Part shown: piece after piece, positions 1 to 9,530 of the stretch
Layout of the letters: the number at the start of each line of letters is the position of its first letter
Numbering within the stretch: position 1 is the first letter of the stretch
NCBI RefSeq assembly: GCF_030388245.1
Contig: NZ_CP098360.1
Location: 161,001 to 225,000 of the forward strand
Direction of reading: 5' to 3'
DNA length: 64,000 nucleotides
DNA from: Paracoccus sp. TOH
GTDB lineage: Bacteria; Pseudomonadota; Alphaproteobacteria; Rhodobacterales; Rhodobacteraceae
Notes under the pieces: model-generated
Told to the model about the DNA's origin: nothing
Databases searched by the model: none
The model's input: only the letters and a program-made list of their open reading frames with translations
Program-made: the position numbers and the translations under genes

Positions 1-690
1 ATAGTCGCCGGGGCGCGACCAGGGCTCATCGGCATACATCACGCCATGGGCGTCGATGCCGGTGTTGAAGAAGAAGTTCGCCGCCATCCAGCCGGCGCGG
101 CCATCGACCCCATAAGAGGCCAGCGCGGCGTTGAAATTGTCCGTGCAGTTGGCGTGGCCGGGATAGCCGATATCGTCGTAATACTTCGCCGAGCAGGCCA
201 GGGCGAAGGCATCGTGGCGCCCGCAGGTGTCCTGCACCACCTCGACCAGCGGCGTCAGGTCGTGGTCGTAATATTTCGCGTGCAGGCCCGGCATCGGATA
301 GGCATGGCCCTGGATGGTGCGGGTCGTGGTCACGTCCAGCGGCTGGACGATGCCGCGGTCCAGCTTGCGCGCATCGAAGCACTGGAAATCCGTGCATTGC
401 CGGCCGTCCACGTCGATGATCTGGATGAAATCCCCTGCCTTGACGGTATAGGCCTCGGCAGTGGCGGATTTCACCCGCAGGTCCAAGAGCGGATCGGCCA
501 GCGGCACCGGCAGGGCGAACTGGCCCTTGCGGCGCGGATCAGCGCGGGTGATGCGCAGGGTCAGCGGCGTCGCGGTGTCCTGCGCCTCGAAATCCATGAT
601 CCCGCCCGGCGCGGCGGCGATCAGCCAGCCGGGGGCGGCGGCGGTCAGCGCCACGGCCTCGCCCGACCGGGATTCCGCCCCGAACAGGCC
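1..690 (-). pseudogene. DUF1989 domain protein, 5'-truncated and cut by the window edge
   Basis: Read on the minus strand, this gives an open frame with features of the DUF1989 (urea-carboxylase-associated) family: AGDFIQIIDVDGRQCTDFQC, then GYPGHANCTDNFNAAL and, near the window edge, NFFFNTGIDAHGVMYAD. Such domains occur alone or fused to GcvT-like aminomethyltransferases; the enzymatic role is not settled. The gene runs off the left edge. Its 5' part seems to be missing: around 690 the recognisable sequence stops, and the C-terminal half of an unrelated gene starts on the opposite strand. An in-frame GTG at 756 or ATG at 597 could still start translation. Called a pseudogene because of the apparent 5' loss; it could instead be a divergent N-terminus. 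Confidence 0.6.
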
Positions 691-1303
691 GATGACCCGC
701 GCCCTGACCGAGGCGGCGCACGAACTGGGCTGGCGCGGCCCGATCCTGGCCTGCACCGGCGACGACTATCCCCGGCTGATCGCCGCCACCTCGGCCGAGT
801 TCATGTCGCGCTATGTCTTCCAGTTTCCGGATTTCGACGACCCGCTGCTGGCCGACAAGGCCTTCTTCTTTCGCCGCCCCAAGGCGTTCTTCGACGCCTA
901 CAACGCCCGCTTCCCCGGCGAGTGGAGCGCGGTGAGCTGGGAATACGCCTCGATCCTGGACCTGTGGCAGAACGCGGTGGAAAGCGCCGACACGGTGGCG
1001 CCGATCACCGTGCTGGCGGCGATGAAGCGCCACCAGCAGATGCCGCATGTCTTCGGCACCGCGCGCTGGTGGGGCAGCGCGCTGTTCGGCATCGACAATG
1101 CGCTGGTCGGCGACTGGCCGGTGGTCGGCATCCGCGACGGCCGGGCGCGGATCATCGAATTCGGCTCGGTGCTGAACTGGCTGGAGCGCCACGCCCCGCT
1201 GCTGCGCCATCATCTCGAACAGCTCGGGCAGATGTGGCACCAGCGCCTCGATCCGGCAGTGGAGCTCAATCCTCCTGCAACAGAAGCCGCTGGTCCTCGA
1301 TGA
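691..1303 (+). pseudogene. C-terminal half of an ABC-type periplasmic substrate-binding protein
   Basis: From about AHELGWRGPILACTGDDY the translation looks like lobe II of a type I periplasmic binding protein of the branched-chain amino acid/amide class. Segments such as FFFRRPKAFFDAYNARFPGEW and LWQNAVESADTVAP support this. There is no signal peptide or lobe I. The frame extends upstream to 461, but that part is only the antisense of the DUF1989 gene and has no family character. The stop at 1301-1303 lies 37 bases inside the 3' end of the convergent GntR gene. The gene appears to have lost its 5' half in a rearrangement near 690. The ligand cannot be told. Confidence 0.65.
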
Positions 1304-1996
1304 GCGCGAGTTTCATGAACTCGGTCGCCTCCTCGATGTCACGGGCGGCGATGGCATTGAACAGGGCATTGTAGCTGCGCTGATAGATGGCGATGCGGTT
1401 GGGCGTCAGATGCCGGCGATACATCGCGGCGCGGAAGGCCTGCCGGCGGGCGTCGATGACCAGGTTGTAGCAGGCGATCAGCAGGGGATTGTCGGTGCCG
1501 CTGGCGATCTGGCGGTGGAACTCCTCCTCCAGCCGCACGAAGGCGTTGGCATCGGTCTGCACCGCCTCCATCTGCGACAGGGTCTCGCCCAGCGCCTCGA
1601 TCCGGCGCGGCGACATGTTGATGATCGCCAGTCGCACCATCTCGGGTTCAAGGATGCTGCGCACCACCTGCAGGTGCAGCGGCCCGGTTTCCGCCGCGAC
1701 CGGGCTCAGCGATTCGCTGCTGCCGCCGGCATCATAGGTGACGAACGAGCCCGACCCGGCGCGGCGCCGGATCATCCCCCGCGCCTCGAGCTGGTCCAGC
1801 GCCTCGCGCACCGTGTTGCGCGCCACCCCCAGATCCTGCGCCAGCTGCCGCTCGGAGGGCAGGCGCTCGTCCGTGCCGTATTCCTGCGCCACGATGCGCA
1901 TGGCCAGCGTGTCGATGACATATTGCACCGTCGAGCCGACGACGGGCTCGGCCGAAGCGCCGGTCGGGCGGCGGGTGGGAATGGTCACGTCTTGCA
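1266..1996 (-). CDS. GntR/FadR-family transcriptional regulator
   Basis: About 240 residues. The N-terminal winged helix-turn-helix has the GntR signature (LPSERQLAQDLGVARNTVREAL, residues about 45-66). A FadR-type all-helical FCD effector domain follows, with LEEEFHRQIASGTDNPLL holding the usual metal/ligand-site Asp/His region. Possible starts are ATG at 1996 or GTG at 1988; the GTG sits at better distance from the AAAGGA upstream. The gene is divergent from the symporter at 2171 with a 175-base intergenic region, so it probably controls that carrier in response to its substrate or a breakdown product. The ligand is unknown. Confidence 0.85.
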
Positions 1997-2170
1997 TTTC
2001 CTTTGGAGGCGACAGCCGGCCGGTACAGGATAGCGCGTCCGGCCGGCAAGGTCGATCTGGCCCGCGCCCGGCGTCTTGCGTGACCAATCGACGCAGGCCG
2101 CCGGACCGCAGAACTTGACATTCCGTGCCCAAGGCCGCCGTTTGGGAGCATTGCAATAACGAAAGACGGA

Positions 2171-3637
2171 ATGATGGGACTCGACAAGATAGAAGAGGTC
2201 TTGGGAACGATCGGCGGTGTCGTCTGGGGGCCGTATCTTCTGATCCCGCTGTTGCTGGGAACCGGGCTTTACCTGACCATTCGGCTGCAGGGCATCCAGC
2301 TTGTCCGGCTGGGCGCGGCGCTGCGGCTTGGCCTGCTGAAGCGCAAGGATGACGATGCCGAGGGCGACATCTCGCAATTCCAGGCGCTGACCACCGCCAT
2401 GGCTGCCACCGTCGGCACCGGCAACATCGTCGGCGTGGCAACGGCCATCGCCACCGGGGGGCCGGGAGCGCTGTTCTGGATGTGGATCACCGCGATCCTG
2501 GGCATGGCGTCGAAATATGCCGAGGCCTTCCTGGGCGTGCGCTTCCGCACCACCGACGAGGTCGGCGAGAAGAACGGCGGCCCGCAATATTACCTCGAAC
2601 GCGGCATCCCGAACGCCCTTGGAAAGGTGCTGGCGCTGTGTTTCGCGATTTTCGCGGTCTGCGCCTGCTTCGGCATCGGCAACATGACCCAGGGCAATTC
2701 CATCGCCTCGAACCTGGAACGCAGCTTCATGATCCCGACCTGGATCACCGGGGCGGCGCTGGCCGGCCTGACGCTGGTGGTGCTGGTCGGCGGCATCAAG
2801 TCCATCGGCAAGGTGACGGCGGGCCTGGTGCCGGCGATGATCCTGTTCTACGTGCTGGGCGCGCTCTACATCCTGCTGGCCAATGTCCAGTCGCTGCCCG
2901 ACGCCCTGGGCGAGATCTTTTCGCAGGCCTTCACCGGCACGGCGGCGACCGGCGGCTTCCTGGGCTCGACGATCATGATCGCGGTGCAGTTCGGCGTGGC
3001 GCGCGGCATCTTCTCGAACGAATCCGGCATGGGCTCGGCGGCGATCGCGGCGGCTTCGGCGCAGACCACGCATCCGGTGCGGCAGGGGCTGGTCTCGATG
3101 ACCCAGACCTTCATCGACACCATCATCGTGGTGTCCTGCACCGGCCTCGTCATCATCACCACCGGGGTCTGGAACGAGATCGACCCGCAGACCGGGCTGC
3201 AGATCTCGCCCTCGATCATGACCGGACAGGCCTTCACCCACGGCTTGCCGGGGCAATGGGGGCATTGGATCGTCACCATCGGCCTGGTGCTTTTCGCCTA
3301 TTCGACCATCCTGGGCTGGGCCTATTATGGCGAGCGCAATCTTGAGCGTCTGGTCGGCCATCGCGGCGTCATGCCCTTCCGCATCCTGTTCTCGCTGGTG
3401 GTGCTGCTGGGCTGCACCGTGCAGCTGAACGTGGTCTGGAGCTTCTCGGACGTGATGAACGGGCTGATGGCGATTCCCAACCTGATCGGCCTGCTGATCC
3501 TGTCGGGCCTGATCGCGCGCGAGACCCGCTTCTACCTGCGGCACGATCCGCGGCTCGAAGCCAACCGCCAGCAGATCGAGACCTTCATGAAAGGCCAGCC
3601 CGGCTGGGAGGAATGGAAAGCCAGCGAACGGTCCTGA
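2171..3637 (+). CDS. sodium:alanine symporter family (AGCS) carrier
   Basis: A 488-residue inner-membrane protein with about eleven hydrophobic segments. It has AGCS family marks: TVGTGNIVGVATAI near residue 80 (sodium/amino acid site), the GPGALFWMWITAILGMASKYAEA stretch, and NESGMGSAAIAAASA about residue 285. AGCS proteins take up alanine, glycine or related small amino acids with sodium or protons. Full family length. ATG codons at 2171 and 2174 are both possible. Divergent GntR regulator upstream. Glycine uptake would fit the adjacent serine-cycle operon, but the substrate is not shown by the sequence. Confidence 0.88.
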   Translation: MMGLDKIEEVLGTIGGVVWGPYLLIPLLLGTGLYLTIRLQGIQLVRLGAALRLGLLKRKDDDAEGDISQFQALTTAMAATVGTGNIVGVATAIATGGPGALFWMWITAILGMASKYAEAFLGVRFRTTDEVGEKNGGPQYYLERGIPNALGKVLALCFAIFAVCACFGIGNMTQGNSIASNLERSFMIPTWITGAALAGLTLVVLVGGIKSIGKVTAGLVPAMILFYVLGALYILLANVQSLPDALGEIFSQAFTGTAATGGFLGSTIMIAVQFGVARGIFSNESGMGSAAIAAASAQTTHPVRQGLVSMTQTFIDTIIVVSCTGLVIITTGVWNEIDPQTGLQISPSIMTGQAFTHGLPGQWGHWIVTIGLVLFAYSTILGWAYYGERNLERLVGHRGVMPFRILFSLVVLLGCTVQLNVVWSFSDVMNGLMAIPNLIGLLILSGLIARETRFYLRHDPRLEANRQQIETFMKGQPGWEEWKASERS

Positions 3638-3720
3638 TCCGTCCCGGCATGGCCCTGGGACCGCCCGGCGACGGGCGGTCTGCCAAAAAGGGCAACTCGC
3701 ATCGCGGCGGGCATTGTGTT

Positions 3721-3740
3721 AATTGATGAGTCAATCAATT
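3721..3740. promoter_or_regulatory. palindromic operator-like site
   Basis: AATTGAT and ATCAATT form a perfect 7-base inverted repeat around the six bases GAGTCA. It is AT-rich in a GC-rich background, 80 bases after the symporter gene and about 700 bases before ftfL. The regulator is unknown. Confidence 0.4.
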
Positions 3741-3933
3741 GGTGCTGCGTTAGCGAGTCGTAAATAGCCGGGCCTACGGGTCCGGCATTTTGTTTTCCGG
3801 ACCGCCGGGCCTGCGGCTTCCCGGGGTGCGTGCCTTGGACGGCTCGGCTGATTCGCCCGCTCAGGCCGCGCCAGGCGCCTTTCCCCGGGACGAAATGGCG
3901 CGTCCGCCAGGCCGCCGGAAAAAGCGCCGATCC

Positions 3934-3946
3934 GGACAGAATGTCT
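3934..3946. promoter_or_regulatory. GGACA-N3-TGTCC-type box (one mismatch)
   Basis: GGACAGAATGTCT matches the dyad found at 4019, 25876, 25972 and 25994, with the last base changed. It lies 85 bases before the perfect copy at 4019. Confidence 0.45.
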
Positions 3947-4018
3947 CAATTTTGCCGCCCGTACCGCCTGTCCGATGGCCAGGATGTCCGGAACCTTGAC
4001 CGATCCGGGCCGCCCAGC

Positions 4019-4031
4019 GGACAATATGTCC
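4019..4031. promoter_or_regulatory. GGACA-N3-TGTCC operator box before the serine-cycle operon
   Basis: GGACAATATGTCC is a perfect dyad with a 3-base centre. Directly after it comes TCAAGATATTGA, a TCAA-N4-TTGA dyad. The same pair of elements in the same order occurs before the OFA carrier (25994-26006 followed by TCAATGTATTGA). A shared activator is likely; the nearby NtrC-type regulators are candidates. Confidence 0.6.
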
Positions 4032-4156
4032 AGTCAAGATATTGATATAAAACAATAAATAATTGACAGCCGGGCGCAATATGTCGTTTCTGTATCTGGG
4101 GGGTGTCGTCGGGACCGCTGAACGCGGGCACCGGCAGTCAGGTGAGGGAGGAAACG

Positions 4157-4270
4157 ATGCATCATTCCAGGATGCCGGAAAGGCCGCAACCGGCGGCACC
4201 GGGCGCGCAGCAGGACACGGTCCGCGGCACCGAGCGGCGACAGCCGTTCCCGCCCTATCCAGGGCTTTGA
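4157..4270 (+). CDS. small proline-rich leader ORF (37 aa), unknown function
   Basis: ATG at 4157 follows GGGAGGAAACG, one of the strongest ribosome sites in the window. The reading frame is 37 codons and ends in TGA at 4268. The product starts [20 protein letters not shown] and ends in PFPPYPGL, so it is rich in Pro, Gln and Arg and has no membrane segment. It sits between the promoter region and ftfL. It resembles the small ORF at 9414 in ribosome site, length and an APGA...D...TV stretch. It could be a leader peptide or a small protein; coding is unproven. Confidence 0.4.
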   Translation: MHHSRMPERPQPAAPGAQQDTVRGTERRQPFPPYPGL

Positions 4271-4370
4271 ACCGCGGCGCGGCCAAAGGCGTGCAGCGGC
4301 TTCTGCCGTCCCGCACCCCGGACCGCGCAAGAACCTCCGAAATCTGACGGGAACCGCTCGAGCCGGCGCG

Positions 4371-4391
4371 CGAAGCCGGCTTGCGGATGAT
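4371..4391 (+). promoter_or_regulatory. hairpin between the small ORF and ftfL
   Basis: AGCCGGC and GCCGGCT form a perfect 7-base stem with a 7-base loop, 37 bases before the ftfL start. No T-run follows. It might modulate read-through or translation of ftfL; alternatively it is only a GC-rich chance stem. Confidence 0.3.
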
Positions 4392-4427
4392 CGTTTCGGC
4401 ACAACCTTCAGCACCAAGAACATCATC

Positions 4428-6104
4428 ATGACACAGAAGAGCGACTCGGAAATCGCCTCGGGGGCGGCCAAGCTGCCGATCCGGGACGTGGCGGCAAAGC
4501 TCGGCATCGCGATCGAGGACCTGCTGCCCTACGGCCACGACAAGGCCAAGATCAGCCAGCAGTTCATCGACCGGCTGCGGGACCGGCCCTCGGGCAGGCT
4601 GATCCTGGTCACCGCCATCAACCCGACCCCGGCCGGCGAGGGCAAGACCACCACCACCGTCGGCTTGGGCGACGCGCTGAACCGCATCGGCAAGCGCGCC
4701 ACCCTCTGCATCCGCGAGGCCAGCCTGGGGCCGAATTTCGGCATGAAGGGCGGCGCGGCGGGCGGCGGCCATGCGCAGGTGATCCCGATGGAGGACATGA
4801 ACCTGCACTTCACCGGCGATTTCCACGCCATCACCAGCGCCCACAACCTGCTGTCGGCGATGATCGACAACCACATCTATTGGGGGAACGAACAGCAGAT
4901 CGACCTGCGCCGCGTGGTCTGGCGCCGCGTGCTGGACATGAACGATCGCGCCCTGCGCCAGATCACCTGCTCGCTGGGCGGCGTGACCAACGGTTTCCCG
5001 CGCGAGACCGGCTTCGACATCACCGTCGCCTCCGAGGTGATGGCGATCCTGTGCCTGGCGACCGATCTCGACGATCTGGGACAGCGGCTGGGCGACATGA
5101 TCGTCGCCTATCGCCGCGACAGGACGCCGGTCTATTGCCGCGACATCAAGGCGGACGGCGCGATGACCGTGCTGCTGAAGGACGCGATGCAGCCCAACCT
5201 GGTGCAGACGCTGGAGAACAACCCGGCCTTCGTGCATGGCGGGCCCTTCGCCAATATCGCCCATGGCTGCAATTCGGTGATCGCTACCACCACGGCGCTG
5301 AAACTGGCCGATTACGTGGTGACCGAGGCCGGCTTCGGCGCCGATCTGGGGGCCGAGAAGTTCTTCGACATCAAATGCCGCAAGGCCGGGCTGCAGCCGG
5401 ACGTGGCGGTGATCGTCGCCACGGTCCGCGCGCTGAAGATGAACGGCGGCGTCGCCAAGGCGGATCTGGCGGCCGAGAATGTCGAGGCGCTGCGCAAGGG
5501 TTGCGCCAATCTGGGACGCCACATCGTCAACATGAAGTCCTTCGGCGTGCCGGTGGTCGTCGCGGTCAACCACTTCTCGGGCGATACCGAGGCCGAGATC
5601 CGGGCGCTGCAGGACTATGCCAAGACGCGCGGGGTCGAGGCGATCCTGTGCAGGCACTGGGCGGACGGCTCGGAAGGCGCGGTCGAGCTGGCGCGGAAGG
5701 TCGTGCAGATCGCCGAGGCGGGCGGCGCGGAATTCGCCCCGCTCTATCCCGACGAGCTGCCGCTGTTCGCCAAGATCGAGACCATCGCCAAGCGGATCTA
5801 CCATGCCGACGAGGTGCTGGCCGACACCGCGATCCGCAACCAGCTTAAGGAATGGGAAGCCCAGGGCTACGGCCACCTGCCGATCTGCATGGCCAAGACC
5901 CAATACAGCTTCACCACCGATCCCAATCGGCGCGGCGCACCCGAGGGTCATTCCGTGCCGATCCGCGAGGTGCGGCTGGCCGCCGGCGCCGGCTTCATCG
6001 TCGCCATCTGCGGCGAGATCATGACCATGCCCGGTCTGCCCCGGCAGCCTGCCGCCGAGGTGATCGGGCTGAACCGGGCGCGCGAGGTCGAAGGTCTGTT
6101 CTGA
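4428..6104 (+). CDS. ftfL: formate--tetrahydrofolate ligase
   Basis: Joins formate to tetrahydrofolate with ATP, giving 10-formyl-THF, the entry of formate carbon into the serine cycle. The 558-residue product has full family length. Visible family marks are the P-loop-like [20 protein letters not shown] (about 65-84), [21 protein letters not shown] and the conserved [16 protein letters not shown]. The start at 4428 is the first in-frame Met before the conserved sequence; its ribosome site is poor, so translation may depend on the upstream small ORF or leader structure. First large gene of the serine-cycle run; folD follows after 106 bases. Also called fhs. Confidence 0.97.
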   Translation: MTQKSDSEIASGAAKLPIRDVAAKLGIAIEDLLPYGHDKAKISQQFIDRLRDRPSGRLILVTAINPTPAGEGKTTTTVGLGDALNRIGKRATLCIREASLGPNFGMKGGAAGGGHAQVIPMEDMNLHFTGDFHAITSAHNLLSAMIDNHIYWGNEQQIDLRRVVWRRVLDMNDRALRQITCSLGGVTNGFPRETGFDITVASEVMAILCLATDLDDLGQRLGDMIVAYRRDRTPVYCRDIKADGAMTVLLKDAMQPNLVQTLENNPAFVHGGPFANIAHGCNSVIATTTALKLADYVVTEAGFGADLGAEKFFDIKCRKAGLQPDVAVIVATVRALKMNGGVAKADLAAENVEALRKGCANLGRHIVNMKSFGVPVVVAVNHFSGDTEAEIRALQDYAKTRGVEAILCRHWADGSEGAVELARKVVQIAEAGGAEFAPLYPDELPLFAKIETIAKRIYHADEVLADTAIRNQLKEWEAQGYGHLPICMAKTQYSFTTDPNRRGAPEGHSVPIREVRLAAGAGFIVAICGEIMTMPGLPRQPAAEVIGLNRAREVEGLF

Positions 6105-6210
6105 CCGCCCGGCCCGTCGCCAGCCAAGCGACCCAAGGACCCAACGACGCTGCGGCGGCGGCGGCCCATGGCTGCCCCGGGACCGGGCGCATTATCAGGA
6201 AGCCAAGACA

Positions 6211-7110
6211 ATGAATGCCAAGATCATCGACGGCAAGGCCTTTGCGGCGACGGTCCGGGACCGGGTGGCCGGGACCGTGGAACGGCTGAAGGCGGAAGCC
6301 GGCATCACCCCGGGACTGGCGGTCGTGCTGGTGGGCGAGGATCCCGCCAGCGAGGTCTATGTCCGCTCCAAGGGCAAGGCGACGCTGGAAGCCGGAATGA
6401 ACTCCTATGAGCACAAGCTGGATGCGCACACACCAGAGCCGGAGCTGCTGGCGCTGATCGCCCGGCTGAACGCCGACCCGGCGGTGCATGGCATCCTGGT
6501 GCAGCTGCCGCTGCCGCCGCATCTGGACCCGGACGTGGTCATCAACGCCATCGACCCGGCAAAGGACGTGGACGGGTTCCACATCTCGAATGTCGGGCTG
6601 CTGGGGACCGGGCAGACAAGCATGGTGCCCTGCACGCCCTTGGGCTGCCTGCTGATGCTGCGCGAGCATCACGGCTCGCTCTCGGGCCTGAACGCGGTCA
6701 TCGTCGGCCGCTCGAACATCGTCGGCAAGCCGATGGCGCAGCTTTTGCTGGGCGACAGCTGCACGGTGACCATCGCCCACAGCCGGACCCGGAACCTGGC
6801 CGAGATCTGCCGCAACGCCGACATCCTGGTCGCGGCGGTCGGCCGGCCCGAGATGATCCCCGGCGACTGGGTCAAACCGGGCGCGACGGTGATCGACGTC
6901 GGCATCAACCGCATCCCGCATCCCCGGGACGAGGGCAAGACCCGGCTGGTCGGCGACGTGGATTTCGACAGCGCCGCGGCGGTCGCAGGCGCCGTCACCC
7001 CGGTGCCGGGCGGCGTGGGGCCGATGACCATCGCCTGCCTGCTGGCCAATACCGTCACCGCCTGTTCGCGGGCGCATGGCCTGCCCGAACCGCAAGGGCT
7101 GACCTCCTGA
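6211..7110 (+). CDS. folD: bifunctional methylene-THF dehydrogenase / methenyl-THF cyclohydrolase
   Basis: Interconverts 10-formyl-, methenyl- and methylene-THF with NADP(H), supplying methylene-THF for GlyA. The 299-residue product has the FolD motifs: YVRSKGKA with catalytic Lys54, [16 protein letters not shown], the nucleotide-binding [14 protein letters not shown] and the C-terminal [16 protein letters not shown]. Placed directly after ftfL and 41 bases before the malyl-CoA lyase gene. In Methylorubrum serine-cycle clusters this step uses MtdA and Fch; here FolD takes the place of both. Confidence 0.97.
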   Translation: MNAKIIDGKAFAATVRDRVAGTVERLKAEAGITPGLAVVLVGEDPASEVYVRSKGKATLEAGMNSYEHKLDAHTPEPELLALIARLNADPAVHGILVQLPLPPHLDPDVVINAIDPAKDVDGFHISNVGLLGTGQTSMVPCTPLGCLLMLREHHGSLSGLNAVIVGRSNIVGKPMAQLLLGDSCTVTIAHSRTRNLAEICRNADILVAAVGRPEMIPGDWVKPGATVIDVGINRIPHPRDEGKTRLVGDVDFDSAAAVAGAVTPVPGGVGPMTIACLLANTVTACSRAHGLPEPQGLTS

Positions 7111-7151
7111 CGGGGGCGGCGAACTGGAACCGAAGGAAGAAGGAACCCGAT

Positions 7152-8132
7152 ATGAGCTTTCACGTCATCGAACAGGCCCCCGCGCGACTGAACCGAAGCG
7201 AGCTTGCCGTGCCCGGCAGCGCCCCGCAGATGTTCCAGAAGGCCGCCGAATCCGAGGCCGACGTCATCTTCCTGGATCTCGAGGACGCGGTCGCCCCGGA
7301 TGAAAAGGCCGAGGCCCGCAAGAACATCATCAAGGCCCTGAACGAGATCGACTGGGGCAGCAAGACCATGTCGGTGCGCATCAACGGCCTGGATACGCAT
7401 TACATGTATCGCGACGTCGTGGACGTGGTCGAACAGGCCGGCGAGCGGCTGGACCTGATCATGATCCCCAAGGTCGGCACCGCCGCCGATGTCTATGCCG
7501 TGGACATGCTGGTCACCCAGATCGAGGACGCCAAGGGCCTGAAGAAGCGCATCGGCTTCGAGCATATCATCGAGACGGCGCTGGGGATGCAAAATGTCAG
7601 CGCCATCGCCGCCGCCTCGAAACGCAATGAAAGCCTGCATTTCGGCGTCGCCGACTATGCCGCCTCGACCCGGGCGCGGACCACGATCATCGGCGGCGTG
7701 AATCCCGATTACGCCGTGCTGACCGATCCCGACGAGAATGGCGGCCGGCAGCGCCACTGGGGCGACATGTGGCATTATGCCCTCGCGAAGATGGTGGTCG
7801 CCGCACGGGCGAACGGCTTGCGGCCGATCGACGGGCCCTTCGGCGATTTCAGCGACAAGGACGGCTATCTGGCAGCCGCCTATCGCGCCGCGGTGCTGGG
7901 CTGCGAGGGGAAATGGGCCATCCATCCCAGCCAGATCGCGCTGGCCAATGCGGTGATGAGCCCCTCGGACGCCGAGGTGACCAAGGCGCAGCGCATCCTG
8001 ACGGCGATGGCCGAGGCCGAGGCCGAGGGCAAGGGCGCGGTGTCGCTGGACGGCCGGCTGATCGACTATGCCTCGATCCGCCAGGCCGAGGTGCTGGTCG
8101 AAAAGGCCCGGCAGATCGCCGGCGCCGCATGA
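7152..8132 (+). CDS. mclA: malyl-CoA lyase
   Basis: Splits malyl-CoA into acetyl-CoA and glyoxylate; glyoxylate is the amino acceptor for SgaA. The 326-residue product belongs to the CitE/HpcH lyase family: VPGSAPQMFQKA near the N-terminus, FLDLEDAVAPDEK (acidic metal-site residues), GFEHIIETALGMQNV and EGKWAIHPSQI in place. The length matches methylotroph malyl-CoA lyase. The last bases overlap the start of the glycerate kinase (ATGA). It could also act as beta-methylmalyl-CoA lyase, as in Rhodobacter Mcl1. Confidence 0.93.
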   Translation: MSFHVIEQAPARLNRSELAVPGSAPQMFQKAAESEADVIFLDLEDAVAPDEKAEARKNIIKALNEIDWGSKTMSVRINGLDTHYMYRDVVDVVEQAGERLDLIMIPKVGTAADVYAVDMLVTQIEDAKGLKKRIGFEHIIETALGMQNVSAIAAASKRNESLHFGVADYAASTRARTTIIGGVNPDYAVLTDPDENGGRQRHWGDMWHYALAKMVVAARANGLRPIDGPFGDFSDKDGYLAAAYRAAVLGCEGKWAIHPSQIALANAVMSPSDAEVTKAQRILTAMAEAEAEGKGAVSLDGRLIDYASIRQAEVLVEKARQIAGAA

Positions 8133-9397
8133 TGTCCGTCGCGCTCAGATCCCGGGCCGAGACGCTGTTCCGGGCGGCCTGCGCCGCCGCCGACCCGGCG
8201 CAGGCCCTGCGCGCCGCGCTGCGGAAGCATCCGGTGCCGGACCTGGGCGCGGACGGCCGCTACATCCTTGTCGCGGTCGGCAAGGCCGCGACCGCGATGG
8301 CCGAGGCCATGCTGGACGCGCTGGGTCCGGTGCCGGTGCAGGCGCTGGTGGTGACCAATCGCGAAAACCGGCGCGACCTGCCCGGCGCAACGGTCATGAC
8401 CGCCGGCCACCCGGTCCCGGATCGGGACGGCGCCGCGGCGGCCCAGGCGGTGATCGCCCTGCTGGGCGCGTCCGGTGCGCAGGACCGGGTGATCGCGCTG
8501 ATCTCCGGCGGCGGTTCCGCCATGCTGCCGGCGCCGGTCGGAGACCTGACCCTGGCGGACGAGATCGCGGTCGGCCGGCTGCTGTTGGAGCGCGGCTTCG
8601 ACATCCGCGCCGCCAACCTGATTCGCCAGCAGCTGTCGCGGCTGAAGGGCGGGGGCATGCTGCATTTCGCCGCCCCGGCGCCGGTGACGGCCTATATCCT
8701 GTCGGACGTGATCGGCGACGATCTGGCGGTGGTGGCCTCGGGGCCGACGGTGGCGCCGATCGGCAGCGTCGAGGAGGCCCGGTCGCTGATCGAGGCGCGG
8801 GGCCTGTGGCTGCTGCTGCCCGAGGAGGTCCGCGCGCATCTGGGCCGCGGCAAGGCGGCCGCTCCCGCGGCGGCCCCGGCCGAGGCGCGGAACCACCTGA
8901 TCGGCTCGAACCGCAAGAGCCTTGAAGCGATTGCCGCGGCGGCGGCAGAGCTGAACCCGACGATCCTGTGCGACGCCCTGGTGGGCGAGGTGGCCGAAGC
9001 CGCGGCGCGCATCGTCGCGGCGGCGCAGGACGCGCCGGGCGACCGGCCGGCCTGCCTGATCTTCGGCGGCGAGACGGTGGTGAACGTCGTCGGAACCGGA
9101 TCGGGCGGGCGCAACCAGGAACTGGCGCTGCGCGTGGCGCTGGCAATGCCGGCGCTTGGCCGGGACTGGGTGTTCCTCAGCGGCGGTACCGATGGCCGCG
9201 ACGGCCCGACCGAAGCCGCCGGCGGCATCGTGGACGCCGGAACCGCGCAGCGCATCCGCGCCGCCGGCTGCGACGGCGCGGCGCTGCTGGCCAACAACGA
9301 CAGCCACGCGGCGCTGAAGGCCGCGGGCGACCTGCTGGTCACCGGCGGAACCGGAACCAATGTCGCCGATGTGCAGATCCTGCTGCTCGGCGCCTGA
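8129..9397 (+). CDS. gck: glycerate 2-kinase (MOFRL family)
   Basis: Phosphorylates D-glycerate to 2-phosphoglycerate, the serine-cycle step after hydroxypyruvate reductase. The 422-residue product shows the class II glycerate kinase pattern: N-terminal VAVGKAATAMAEA, the AISGGGSAML-like ALISGGGSAMLPAP, the NLIRQQLSRLKGGGM stretch and C-terminal MOFRL domain FGGETVVNVVGTGSGGRNQE. The ATG at 8129 overlaps the stop of mclA by four bases; a second ATG follows at 8132. Longer frames starting upstream are only the mclA gene in another frame. Confidence 0.93.
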   Translation: MMSVALRSRAETLFRAACAAADPAQALRAALRKHPVPDLGADGRYILVAVGKAATAMAEAMLDALGPVPVQALVVTNRENRRDLPGATVMTAGHPVPDRDGAAAAQAVIALLGASGAQDRVIALISGGGSAMLPAPVGDLTLADEIAVGRLLLERGFDIRAANLIRQQLSRLKGGGMLHFAAPAPVTAYILSDVIGDDLAVVASGPTVAPIGSVEEARSLIEARGLWLLLPEEVRAHLGRGKAAAPAAAPAEARNHLIGSNRKSLEAIAAAAAELNPTILCDALVGEVAEAAARIVAAAQDAPGDRPACLIFGGETVVNVVGTGSGGRNQELALRVALAMPALGRDWVFLSGGTDGRDGPTEAAGGIVDAGTAQRIRAAGCDGAALLANNDSHAALKAAGDLLVTGGTGTNVADVQILLLGA

Positions 9398-9413
9398 ACA
9401 AAAGGAGGAAACC

Positions 9414-9530
9414 GTGAACACCCCCCTGCCCCCGCCCCCGTCCACACCGGGTTCGGCACCGGGCGCGGCACCGGACCGCGGCACGGTCCACACCCAGGCA
9501 AACATTCTTTCCGAAAGGTTGACGCGATGA
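9414..9530 (+). CDS. small proline-rich ORF (38 aa) coupled to sgaA
   Basis: GTG at 9414 lies just after AAAGGAGGAAACC, a near-ideal ribosome site. The 38-codon frame ends in TGA at 9528-9530, overlapping the sgaA ATG (ATGA). The product begins MNTPLPPPPSTPGSAPGAAP, with four consecutive prolines, and ends in RLTR. The tight coupling and strong ribosome site suggest that it is translated and feeds ribosomes to sgaA. Consecutive prolines are known to pause ribosomes unless EF-P acts, so it could work as a translational sensor. Similar to the small ORF at 4157. No known family. Confidence 0.5.
   Translation: MNTPLPPPPSTPGSAPGAAPDRGTVHTQANILSERLTR

Larger units (their letters stand above)
3638..4156. 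other. intergenic and promoter region before the serine-cycle operon
   Basis: No convincing gene in 519 bases. It holds: a GC hairpin (3659-3680, stem GACCGCCC/GGGCGGTC) that may end the symporter transcript, although no T-run follows; a 20-base palindrome at 3721-3740 (arms AATTGAT/ATCAATT); two GGACA-N3-TGTCC-like boxes (3934-3946 and 4019-4031); and an AT-rich tract 4030-4068 containing TTGACA at 4063, which could be a -35 element. No good -10 partner is visible at 17 bases. Confidence 0.6.

Noticed and set aside
46..1374. Long plus-strand frame of 442 codons at the left end
   Set aside because: It is the antisense or out-of-frame shadow of the DUF1989 and binding-protein genes; low-complexity Arg/Gly/His composition and no family motifs.
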